A stretch of DNA of 5,764 nt from Planctomycetota bacterium (GTDB lineage Bacteria; Planctomycetota; Phycisphaerae; Tepidisphaerales; Tepidisphaeraceae), in contig JAEZED010000159.1 in NCBI GenBank assembly GCA_023417885.1, positions 1-5,764 on the forward strand, given 5' to 3'. A model generated the notes under the pieces. It was not told the DNA's origin. It ran no database searches and worked only from the letters and a program-made list of their open reading frames with translations. The position numbers and the translations under genes are program-made. This document shows, one piece after another, positions 1 through 5,180 of the stretch (the stretch's first letter is position 1; each line of letters starts with the position of its first letter).

Positions 1-56
1 GGTCTGAAGACCGGCGGCCCAGGGTGTGCTCGCGTGATTGGCGCCGCGGGTGGTGG

Positions 57-1937
57 TCAGCCGCGGGCGGCGGCGGCGTCGGCGGGGGCTTCCTCCTGCA
101 CTTCCTTCGAGGTGCGCTTGGCACTGAAGTCCATGCTGAAGCCGGCCGCCTCGCTGCCGAGCGTGCCGGTCATCTCCTCACCCTTCACGGTGGCCTTGTA
201 CTCGATGTTGCTGCCCGTTTCGGTGGCGAAGATGAAGCTCACCTCGCCGCTCTCCTCGTCGAACTGCACGCGGCGGAGGCGGCCCTCGCCGTAGCGGGAG
301 AACATCTGGCCGCGCATCCGGCCCTGCTCGGAGTGCTCCAACGTGAAGCTGAAGGCGTTCTCCGACACCTGCCCGTCACGCACGACCGACGCCGTCCACG
401 TGCCGGTCAGCGGGCCGGCGACCGCGGTGAACGGCCCCATCGGGCGACGCTCCTGTTCGCTGGGCTGCGTCGTCGGCTCCGGGGCGCGCGGGAGCAGGTC
501 GTCGGCCATCGCCAGGTTGTAGGCCGTGATGGCGCTGCAGGTGGCCGACTGCACGAGGTATTCCGGCACGACGTAGCGCGTGGTGTCGTGCTGGGTGTGG
601 TGGATGAAGCGGTAGTCCTTTCCTTCGCGCCCGCCGATGCCGTCCTCGCGCCAGAAGAAGCCGGGGATGCCGGCACGGTTGAAGCTGGCGTGGTCGCTCG
701 CCCCGCCGCGCGGCATCTGCTCGACGACGACCACCTCCACCGGCATCGTGGGGAACGCCTGGTTCACCGGGGCGATGGCGGTCTCGAGCATCTCCTTCAT
801 GTCCTCGACGGCGACGAGCGCGCCCTGGTAGTTGGTTCCGCCGTCATCGACGAAGGCGGCGGAGATGTTGGCCCGCTCCTCTTCGCTGAGCATGTTCACA
901 TACTCGCGCGAGCCGAGGAGTCCCTGCTCCTCGCCGGTCCAGAGGCAGAAGCGGATGGTTCGGCGCGGCTTGACGCCGGCGGCGAGAAGGATGCGAGCGG
1001 TCTCCAGGGTGACGCTGGAGCCGGTGCCGTTGTCCTGCGCGCCCTGGGAGCCGGGGCCGTCCCAGGAGTCGAGGTGGGCCGAGACGATGACGACCTGCTC
1101 GGGGAACTCGGTCCCGGGAATCTCGGCGATCGTGTTGTAGACGGGAATGGGGCCGGGGGTGAACTTGTGGTCGAGGCTCGCCTCGATCTCCAGCGGCTCG
1201 CCGTCGGCCAGGCGGCTGTTGAGCACGTCGTAGTCGGTGCGGGTGATGATGATCTCGACGTCCGTGGGCAGGTCGTTCGGATCCATCTCGCGCCAGCCCC
1301 GCTGCGCGCCGGTGCGGACGAGTTCATTGACGCTGGGGGAGAGCCGGCCGGCGATGCCCGCCTCGTAGAGGGCGGGAATCAGGTCGTCGCTCTGCATGAG
1401 CTCGCGCCCCTGCTGGTTATTGGCGCGGGCGGCCTGCCGGCCGCGCGGCTGCGGGGGCTTGGCCAGCACCCAGGCGCCCTTCAGCTCGTCGCGCATGGCC
1501 TCGAGTTCCTCGACGGTCTCGGGCTGGCGGACGACCTTCCCGCGGACGGGCCCGTCGGTGCCGGCGGTCCAGGAGCGGGTGGTGAAGGTGATGTCGCGCT
1601 CGATGGGGCTGACGACCTTGCAGTACGAGGGCCCGCGGTCGAAGCGAACGGGGATCTCCCCCCACTTCTGGAGGTGGGCGTTGCTGGCGCCCATCGACTC
1701 GAACATCTCCTTCGTCCAGTTGTTGGCCCGCTCCAGGCGTTCCGAGCCGGTGAGCCGGGTGCCGATCTCCTCGGCGAGGAATTGCTCGTAAACCCAGACT
1801 TTGCTGTTGTTCTTGCCCTCGTCAATGATGCGCTGGATGACCTCGGGATCGCCCTGCGCCAAGGCGGCGCGGGTGGTCGCGAGCATCGCAAGGGCGGGCA
1901 GCGCCAGCATCGCGGCGCGGGAAAGCTTGCGGATCAT
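57..1937 (-). CDS. Secreted M28-family zinc metallopeptidase with PA-like insert and C-terminal beta-rich domain
   Basis: Predicted exported aminopeptidase or carboxypeptidase of peptidase family M28, 626 aa. Residues 1-27 form a signal peptide: basic MIRKLSR, a hydrophobic core, and an Ala-Leu-Ala cleavage site. Residues about 120-250 look like the protease-associated (PA) insert common in this family. The catalytic domain follows with the expected di-zinc site: H288 and D290 (SAHLD), D302 (QDNGTGSS), the E336-E337 pair (TGEEQGLLGS), D364 or D365 (FVDDGG) and H447 (HHTQHDT). All ligands and the catalytic Glu are present, so it should be active. Residues about 505-607 form an extra beta-rich domain starting GPLTGTWTASV, followed by an Ala-rich tail. 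I chose the ATG at 1937 because it begins the signal peptide and has GAGG seven bases upstream; the frame stays open further upstream without a better start. It lies divergently from the HU gene. The substrate is unknown. The family call is firm; the domain limits are inferred. Confidence 0.93.
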   Translation of the reverse strand: MIRKLSRAAMLALPALAMLATTRAALAQGDPEVIQRIIDEGKNNSKVWVYEQFLAEEIGTRLTGSERLERANNWTKEMFESMGASNAHLQKWGEIPVRFDRGPSYCKVVSPIERDITFTTRSWTAGTDGPVRGKVVRQPETVEELEAMRDELKGAWVLAKPPQPRGRQAARANNQQGRELMQSDDLIPALYEAGIAGRLSPSVNELVRTGAQRGWREMDPNDLPTDVEIIITRTDYDVLNSRLADGEPLEIEASLDHKFTPGPIPVYNTIAEIPGTEFPEQVVIVSAHLDSWDGPGSQGAQDNGTGSSVTLETARILLAAGVKPRRTIRFCLWTGEEQGLLGSREYVNMLSEEERANISAAFVDDGGTNYQGALVAVEDMKEMLETAIAPVNQAFPTMPVEVVVVEQMPRGGASDHASFNRAGIPGFFWREDGIGGREGKDYRFIHHTQHDTTRYVVPEYLVQSATCSAITAYNLAMADDLLPRAPEPTTQPSEQERRPMGPFTAVAGPLTGTWTASVVRDGQVSENAFSFTLEHSEQGRMRGQMFSRYGEGRLRRVQFDEESGEVSFIFATETGSNIEYKATVKGEEMTGTLGSEAAGFSMDFSAKRTSKEVQEEAPADAAAARG

Positions 1938-2024
1938 GGTTCGCCTCGGCAACGTGAGGTTGAAGCGCCCGGCGACGCCGGACGGGGGGGGTACGACTGG
2001 GCCGCGCGCTGCGGCCGCGTGCGA

Positions 2025-2053
2025 ATCATCCCCCGGCCGGGGCCGGGTTGCAA
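2025..2053 (-). promoter_or_regulatory. Candidate sigma70-type promoter for the M28 peptidase
   Basis: On the minus strand TTGCAA (2053-2048) and GATGAT (2030-2025) each match four of six consensus bases of the -35 and -10 boxes, with 17 bases between them. The start of transcription would fall about 80 bases before the peptidase ATG. The spacer is a GC-rich near-palindrome built from CCCGG and CCGGGG units, which could bind a regulator or could simply reflect base composition. This is a weak prediction. Confidence 0.25.
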
Positions 2054-2130
2054 GCCGTATCCCCGGGAGCGCGCGGGGAGGGGGCGATCGGGAAAGCCGC
2101 AATTTTTCTGGCGATTCAGGATCGAATACA

Positions 2131-2158
2131 TTGAAACCGTCGGTTTTTCCGATAGATT
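2131..2158 (+). promoter_or_regulatory. Candidate promoter for the HU gene with an inverted repeat in its spacer
   Basis: TTGAAA (2131-2136) and TAGATT (2153-2158) are separated by 16 bases, in the only AT-rich patch of the 351-base divergent intergenic region (1938-2288). The spacer holds an inverted repeat, AAACCG-T-CGGTTT (2134-2146), overlapping the end of the -35 box, a usual place for a repressor site. The resulting leader before the HU ATG would be about 125 bases. Apart from this and the candidate promoter on the other strand I see nothing else in the intergenic region. Confidence 0.4.
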
Positions 2159-2288
2159 TCCGGCCACGCGATCCGAAACCCAGGGAGATGCGGGTCGCGG
2201 GCGGCCGACGGAGCGCTTCAACGGTGGCGCCGGGCCGAAGACGAAACAAGGCTCCACCCATAGATCGCTTCGATCAGGAGAACCAGCA

Positions 2289-2606
2289 ATGGCAAAGACT
2301 GCCACGAACAGCAAGGCGATGACCAAGAGCGAGATCAACACCTACATGGCCGAGAAGGTGGGGATCCCGAAGAAGCAGGCCGCCCTCTTCTTCGACGAGC
2401 TGTCCAACCTCGCCTACACGCAGGCGAAGAAGAACGAGAAGGGGTTCCCGCTTCCCGGCCTTGGCAAGCTCATCGTCGCCAAGCAGGGCCCGCGCACGTA
2501 CCGCAACCCCCAGACGGGTGAGGCGGTCAAGAAGCCGGCGAGCAAGAAGCTCAAGTTCCGACTGAGCAAGCAGGCCAAGGACAGCGTCCTGGGCGCCCGG
2601 AAGTAA
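2289..2606 (+). CDS. HU/IHF-family histone-like DNA-binding protein
   Basis: A 105-aa nucleoid protein of the HU/IHF family, expected to act as a dimer that bends DNA and helps organise the chromosome. Residues 11-50 give the helical dimerisation body (MTKSEINTYMAEKVGIPKKQ and following). Residues 53-60 hold the family motif FPLPGLGK. Residues 68-80 carry the DNA-contacting arm with the RNP signature (YRNPQTGE), and a lysine-rich strand and C-terminal helix end the protein. The core is the usual HU size, and about ten extra residues (MAKTATNSKA) extend the N terminus. The ATG at 2289 is preferred over Met11 because AGGAG (2276-2280) lies eight bases before it, while Met11 has no properly spaced site. 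The gene stands alone between its own candidate promoter and a strong terminator. Whether it is HU proper or a specialised paralogue cannot be told. Confidence 0.95.
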   Translation: MAKTATNSKAMTKSEINTYMAEKVGIPKKQAALFFDELSNLAYTQAKKNEKGFPLPGLGKLIVAKQGPRTYRNPQTGEAVKKPASKKLKFRLSKQAKDSVLGARK

Positions 2607-2632
2607 AGCTCCCTTTGATGCTTACGAACAAG

Positions 2633-2663
2633 GCACCCGGCCCGCGCCGGGTGCTTTTCGTTT
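2633..2663 (+). terminator. Intrinsic terminator of the HU gene
   Basis: A perfect nine-base-pair hairpin, GCACCCGGC (2633-2641) and GCCGGGTGC (2646-2654) with loop CCGC, is followed at once by TTTTCGTTT. It begins 26 bases after the HU stop codon. Stem strength and T-tract are typical of a Rho-independent terminator on the plus strand. Confidence 0.9.
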
Positions 2664-2734
2664 GGATCGGACCACCAGTGGCACGACCGTTGCAATACAT
2701 CTCGGGAAGAACTGATCAGCGTCTTCAGGGCACG

Positions 2735-2750
2735 TTCGCCCGGGGGCGAA
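2735..2750 (+). promoter_or_regulatory. Small hairpin upstream of the helical-protein gene
   Basis: TTCGCC (2735-2740) and GGCGAA (2745-2750) form a six-base-pair stem with a CGGG loop, directly before GGAACATC. It would lie in the leader of the gene starting near 2794. There is no T-tract, so it is not a terminator. A role in translation or mRNA stability is possible but not shown. Confidence 0.25.
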
Positions 2751-2793
2751 GGAACATCGAGCGGCTTTGAATCGCCGCGGGAGTCGAGTGATC

Positions 2794-3255
2794 GTGACCG
2801 TTTTGCAGAGACACCATTCCGGCGGCAGCGCCGCATTGCTTCCCATACCGGTCGGCCGGAACAAGCAGTACGCCCAGATCGAGGCCGAGTCGATGGCGGG
2901 CTGCGAGCATGCGCTGGAGGCACTGGAGATGGAGGAGGCGGACGAAGAGGCCGACCATTCCGACCGAATCCGCCCGCTGCGCCAGATCCTGCGCAGCCAC
3001 AGTCGACACCTCTCGAGCCTGGGAGCCGAGGGTATCGAACCGCCGGAGCGTTACGAACCGCAGGCGGATGCCCTCTCCCTGGTGAGCCGGCTGAAGGAGC
3101 AGGAGGAGCGTGCGCTCTCGGAGTATCGCCAGGCGGTGGATGACGAGACGGGCTCGGATCAGGGGCTGCTCTGGGAGGAGTTGATCCCCTCGACGGAGCG
3201 GCACATCGATCTGCTGGACGAGGTGCTGGCGGACTGGGCCCCGGCGCCGATCTGA
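2794..3255 (+). CDS. Small acidic all-helical protein, possibly ferritin-like
   Basis: A 153-aa protein that I do not recognise with certainty. It is rich in Glu, Asp and charged helices, has no signal peptide or membrane segment, and reads as a four-helix bundle: helices at about 24-52, 56-77, 92-118 and 126-147. Acidic and His residues fall in ferritin-like places (E30, E38-H39; H69 and H72; E102, E105, E110; E128, E135, H137), but no perfect pair of ExxH motifs is present. A DUF2383-like or other ferritin-like fold is therefore only a suggestion. The start is uncertain. GTG at 2794 has GGGAG ten bases upstream; GTG at 2788 is only four bases from it, and the longest form from TTG at 2767 lacks a well-placed site. 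The gene is monocistronic, between the HU terminator and its own terminator. The strongly acidic coding pattern, the helices and the downstream terminator argue that it is real. Confidence 0.7.
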   Translation: MTVLQRHHSGGSAALLPIPVGRNKQYAQIEAESMAGCEHALEALEMEEADEEADHSDRIRPLRQILRSHSRHLSSLGAEGIEPPERYEPQADALSLVSRLKEQEERALSEYRQAVDDETGSDQGLLWEELIPSTERHIDLLDEVLADWAPAPI

Positions 3256-3286
3256 TGCGGAGCACAGCTTTGCGTCGTAGCAACGC

Positions 3287-3318
3287 CCGGCTCTCCATCG
3301 TGGAGGCCGGACGTTTTT
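3287..3318 (+). terminator. Intrinsic terminator after the helical-protein gene
   Basis: CCGGC-t-CTCCA (3287-3297) pairs with TGGAG-GCCGG (3301-3310) as ten base pairs with one bulged T and a TCG loop. After ACG comes TTTTT (3314-3318). It begins 32 bases after the stop codon at 3255, and its T-tract orients it on the plus strand. Confidence 0.75.
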
Positions 3319-3344
3319 GGTTGCTGCAGAAGATGTTCTGAAGG

Positions 3345-3391
3345 AGCCGGAAGTGGGATTTGAACCCACAACCCCCGCTTTACGAAAGCCG
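3345..3391 (-). other. Candidate attachment site (attL/attR) of the phage-like element
   Basis: The conserved stretch of the tRNA-Thr remnant, from the anticodon stem-loop to the discriminator base, is the segment that tyrosine integrases of tRNA-targeting phages typically use as the crossover core. After such an integration the displaced 3' fragment sits at one end with the element on its 5' side. That matches the layout here: capsid and other phage genes on the 5' side (higher coordinates), chromosomal-looking genes on the 3' side. The second copy, expected to complete an intact tRNA-Thr, lies outside the window, so this is inference. Confidence 0.5.
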
Positions 3392-3415
3392 TACCGCTCG
3401 CCTGCCGCTTTCGGC
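3345..3415 (-). tRNA. tRNA-Thr(CGU) remnant: intact 3' half, degenerate 5' half
   Basis: Read on the minus strand, the 3' half is a normal tRNA: anticodon loop TTCGTAA (3386-3380) with anticodon CGT (3384-3382, threonine), 3' anticodon strand AGCGG, a five-base variable loop GGGTT, a perfect T arm GTGGG-TTCAAAT-CCCAC (3369-3353), acceptor strand TTCCGGC (3352-3346), discriminator T and then CC. The 5' half is poor. GCCGAAA (3415-3409) could pair with the acceptor strand at six of seven positions, but positions 8-9 are GC instead of TA, no D stem or GG-containing D loop can be drawn, and the anticodon stem CGGCT/AGCGG has a G-G mismatch. It is most likely a 3' fragment left by element integration, or a decayed tRNA, and not a working tRNA. 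It lies between host genes on the left and phage genes on the right. Confidence 0.55.
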
Positions 3416-3442
3416 CTGGGGCTGGCGTGAAGCGAACATAGC

Positions 3443-3456
3443 CCCCGGTTCCGGGG
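3443..3456. repeat. GC-rich palindrome between the tRNA remnant and the phage terminator
   Basis: CCCCGG-TT-CCGGGG is a perfect inverted repeat. No T-tract follows on either strand, so it is unlikely to be a terminator. It lies in the gene-free stretch 3256-3594, which otherwise holds the plus-strand terminator, the tRNA remnant and the minus-strand terminator. No role can be assigned. Confidence 0.3.
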
Positions 3457-3493
3457 CGCACAAGCTGACAACGCAAGACAGTCACAAAACGGT

Positions 3494-3531
3494 AGAAACG
3501 AAAAGACAGGCCCCGTGCCCGGGGGCCTGTC
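3494..3531 (-). terminator. Intrinsic terminator of the capsid operon
   Basis: GACAGGCCCC (3505-3514) and GGGGCCTGTC (3522-3531) form a perfect ten-base-pair hairpin with a seven-base loop. On the minus strand it is followed by TTTTCGTTTCTACC. It lies about 60 bases after the capsid stop codon and marks the end of the phage-like transcription unit, just before the tRNA remnant. Confidence 0.88.
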
Positions 3532-3594
3532 TCCATGCGGTCAGGGAACGGACAAACCCTGCCGCCATGTGGCACCGTGGAAAACCGCCCCGGT

Positions 3595-4929
3595 TCAGGC
3601 GGCCGGCGTGATCCCCTCGAGGACGCAGAAGTGCTTCGGCCGGCGGAGCATGAAGTCGCCGCGCCAGTAGGCGCGGATCCACACCTGGCCGTGCGTGAAG
3701 GGCGAGGAACCTCCATCGGCCTCCGCGGCGCCGAGGCGGCTCGCTTCGATCCTGAGGCCTCCCCTGACACCGATGATCGCCTGGCTGAAGTCGCCCACGA
3801 TCGCCAGGCTCTCATTCTCGCCCGCGCCCTGGTTGATCGGGATCTGGTTGCTCACGAGCTGCTTGAGCGCCATCCAGCTCTTCGGCGGCTCGAGCGGCTG
3901 GCCGCTGGTGTCCTCGAGGCGGTCCAGCTCGCCGAAGGTGCGCGGCGCCATGACGACGCTTCCCGCCTGCCCGTTCTGCTCCGCCACTTTCTGAACCGCC
4001 TGGCTGAAGGGCGCGTAGCTCGCGAGCTGCCCAACCGTGGCGATCGTCTGGATGCCTGTCGTGTTGACCAGGCCCAGGATGTTCGGAGCAACACCGTCGC
4101 CCAGGATGCAGGCGGCGTCGATGCCGACCGCCATCGCCTGGCCCAACGCGTTGAGCATCAGGTCGGTCAGGTCGCTCGCGTCCTCGAGGAGCTCGATCGA
4201 CACCGGGAGGATGACGCCGAAGCTCTTGGCGTCCAGCTCGACCGCCTCGAGCGTCATGTCCGAGAAGGGGAAGGCGGCGTTCTCCAGGCGAGCCGCCGGC
4301 GTGACGTCGCCGGTGATGCGTGCGTGGGTGACCTTCTTCGTGGGCATGTCCGCCGTGAGCGCCCCAGCGTTCACCAGAACGGACTTGTTGCGGGCCACGT
4401 CGATGATCTGTCGCGAGAGCGTCTCCGGAACCGCGTACCCGCCCTCCGCCAGGACGGCGGTGTTCATGACGCGGCGCTCCAGCTCGGCGCCATCCCATTT
4501 GCCGACGAGCAGGCCGCGCATGTAGCGGCCCAGGTCGAGCTGCTTGCGCTCCTCGGGCTTGAGCGGGTCGCCCTCCCTGTGGAAGGAGGACAGTCGCTGC
4601 TTCGGCGAGAGAAGCCGCGCCTCGCCCTGGGGGATCATCCGCACCTCGGCAACGCCGCCCTCCTCCAGCAGCCGGCCGCGGCCGGGACGGGATCCGTCCG
4701 AGGCCGGTTCGTTCATCGCGTCACCCAGCCGCCGCTCCTCGTCGTAGACCTGCTTGAGGCGGCCTACTTGGTCAGCCAGCCCCTCGATCTCCTTGTTGAG
4801 CGCCTTGAAGCTTGCGTCCTCTTCGGCGGTGAGGGACCGCTTTTCGTCCTTTGCCTTTTTGACCAGCGCCTTCAGCTCCTGGAGCTTCTGCCCGCGCTCC
4901 TCGTTCATCCGTTTGATTTCCTGCCACAT
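3595..4929 (-). CDS. HK97-fold phage major capsid protein
   Basis: A 444-aa major capsid protein of the HK97 gp5 family, the building block of an icosahedral head. Residues 1-70 are a charged coiled coil with the pattern typical of the delta (scaffolding) domain (KRSLTAEEDASFKALNKEIEGL). Residues 71-125 are a Gly/Pro/Arg-rich linker where a maturation protease would be expected to cut. Residues 126-155 form the N-arm. The capsid fold follows: AEGGYAVPETLSRQIID (161-177), the E-loop region (195-225), PVSIELLEDA (242-251), then the spine helix and DAACILGDGVAPNILGLVN (271-289), the family's Gly-Asp-Gly followed by a Pro-x-Gly-like turn. The ATG at 4929 is chosen because GGAG lies eight bases upstream and it starts the delta domain; a start at 4989 would add 20 Pro/Arg-rich residues without support. 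No protease is fused to it or seen nearby. It is the last gene before a terminator. Confidence 0.93.
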   Translation of the reverse strand: MWQEIKRMNEERGQKLQELKALVKKAKDEKRSLTAEEDASFKALNKEIEGLADQVGRLKQVYDEERRLGDAMNEPASDGSRPGRGRLLEEGGVAEVRMIPQGEARLLSPKQRLSSFHREGDPLKPEERKQLDLGRYMRGLLVGKWDGAELERRVMNTAVLAEGGYAVPETLSRQIIDVARNKSVLVNAGALTADMPTKKVTHARITGDVTPAARLENAAFPFSDMTLEAVELDAKSFGVILPVSIELLEDASDLTDLMLNALGQAMAVGIDAACILGDGVAPNILGLVNTTGIQTIATVGQLASYAPFSQAVQKVAEQNGQAGSVVMAPRTFGELDRLEDTSGQPLEPPKSWMALKQLVSNQIPINQGAGENESLAIVGDFSQAIIGVRGGLRIEASRLGAAEADGGSSPFTHGQVWIRAYWRGDFMLRRPKHFCVLEGITPAA

Positions 4930-5164
4930 GGTGCTCACTCCGTTGAGTCGTCGATGCACGGCCGGCGGCGCCGGCCCTCTTCTCTCCATTCGCGGCCAGC
5001 CGGTCCGCTTGTTCGAACGCGATCGCGATCGCCCTGTCCGCCGCGGCGATCTGCGCGGCCACCCGGCGGGCGAGCCGGCTGTGCGGCGTGGCCAGCTCCT
5101 GGCGGATCTCCAGCTCGCGGCGGCGCGCCTGGAGCCGGCCGATTCGGCGGTTGATGTCGGTCAT
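4772..5164 (-). CDS. Small charged coiled-coil protein overlapping the capsid gene start
   Basis: A 130-aa open frame of unknown function. Residues 1-60 (MTDINRRIGRLQARRRELEI and following) form a convincing Arg/Glu/Ala-rich helix that could be a coiled coil. From about residue 61 it becomes low-complexity, with Gly, Arg and Ala, and looks like out-of-frame capsid sequence. The start is well supported: GGGGAG lies five bases before the ATG at 5164, and the gap to the upstream stop is 16 bases, so it belongs to the same operon. The last 158 bases overlap the capsid gene in another frame, which is unusual. A stop in the third frame (4935-4937) lies just before the capsid ATG, so a frameshift, real or from sequencing error, would end the protein there at about 76 aa. 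Its position before the capsid would suit a small head or decoration accessory protein, but this is a guess. Confidence 0.55.
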   Translation of the reverse strand: MTDINRRIGRLQARRRELEIRQELATPHSRLARRVAAQIAAADRAIAIAFEQADRLAANGEKRAGAAGRASTTQRSEHHVAGNQTDERGARAEAPGAEGAGQKGKGRKAVPHRRRGRKLQGAQQGDRGAG

Positions 5165-5180
5165 GGGATCTCCCCGGTTT

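Noticed and set aside
1..56. Small inverted repeat GGTCT-GA-AGACC at the left edge as the peptidase terminator
   Set aside because: The stem is only five base pairs with almost no loop, and any T-tract would lie outside the window, so it cannot be supported.
24..2606. 860-codon plus-strand open frame running antisense through the peptidase and into the HU gene
   Set aside because: Its first 750 codons are the complement of a well-supported peptidase with signal peptide and all catalytic residues. The translation is low-complexity Gly/Ala/Arg/Leu. Only the last 105 codons, from the ATG at 2289, are a gene.
2690..2718. TTGCAA and TGATCA as a promoter for the helical-protein gene
   Set aside because: The spacing of 17 is good, but TGATCA matches the -10 consensus at only one position.
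3345..3480. Possible tmRNA 3' end
   Set aside because: The T arm is compatible, but an anticodon stem-loop with CGT and normal variable loop is present, and no tag-reading frame ending in Ala-Ala or matching tmRNA 5' end is seen upstream.
3475..3509. Direct repeat AAGACAG (3475-3481 and 3503-3509) as integrase arm sites
   Set aside because: Only seven bases in two copies, and one copy is part of the terminator stem; this is within chance expectation.
2725..3815. Minus-strand open frames of 218-294 codons across the helical-protein gene and the tRNA remnant
   Set aside because: They run through two terminators and tRNA sequence, and their translations are Pro/Arg/Ser-rich, as expected for non-coding frames.
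3595..4929. Encapsulin instead of a phage capsid
   Set aside because: Encapsulins share the fold but are about 260-300 aa without the N-terminal delta coiled coil and long linker. No cargo-enzyme gene is adjacent, and a tRNA attachment-like site favours a phage origin.
3535..5154. 539-codon plus-strand open frame opposite the capsid gene
   Set aside because: It is the antisense shadow of the capsid and small coiled-coil genes in GC-rich DNA, crosses the terminator hairpin, and has Arg/Leu/Ala-rich sequence without recognisable domains.
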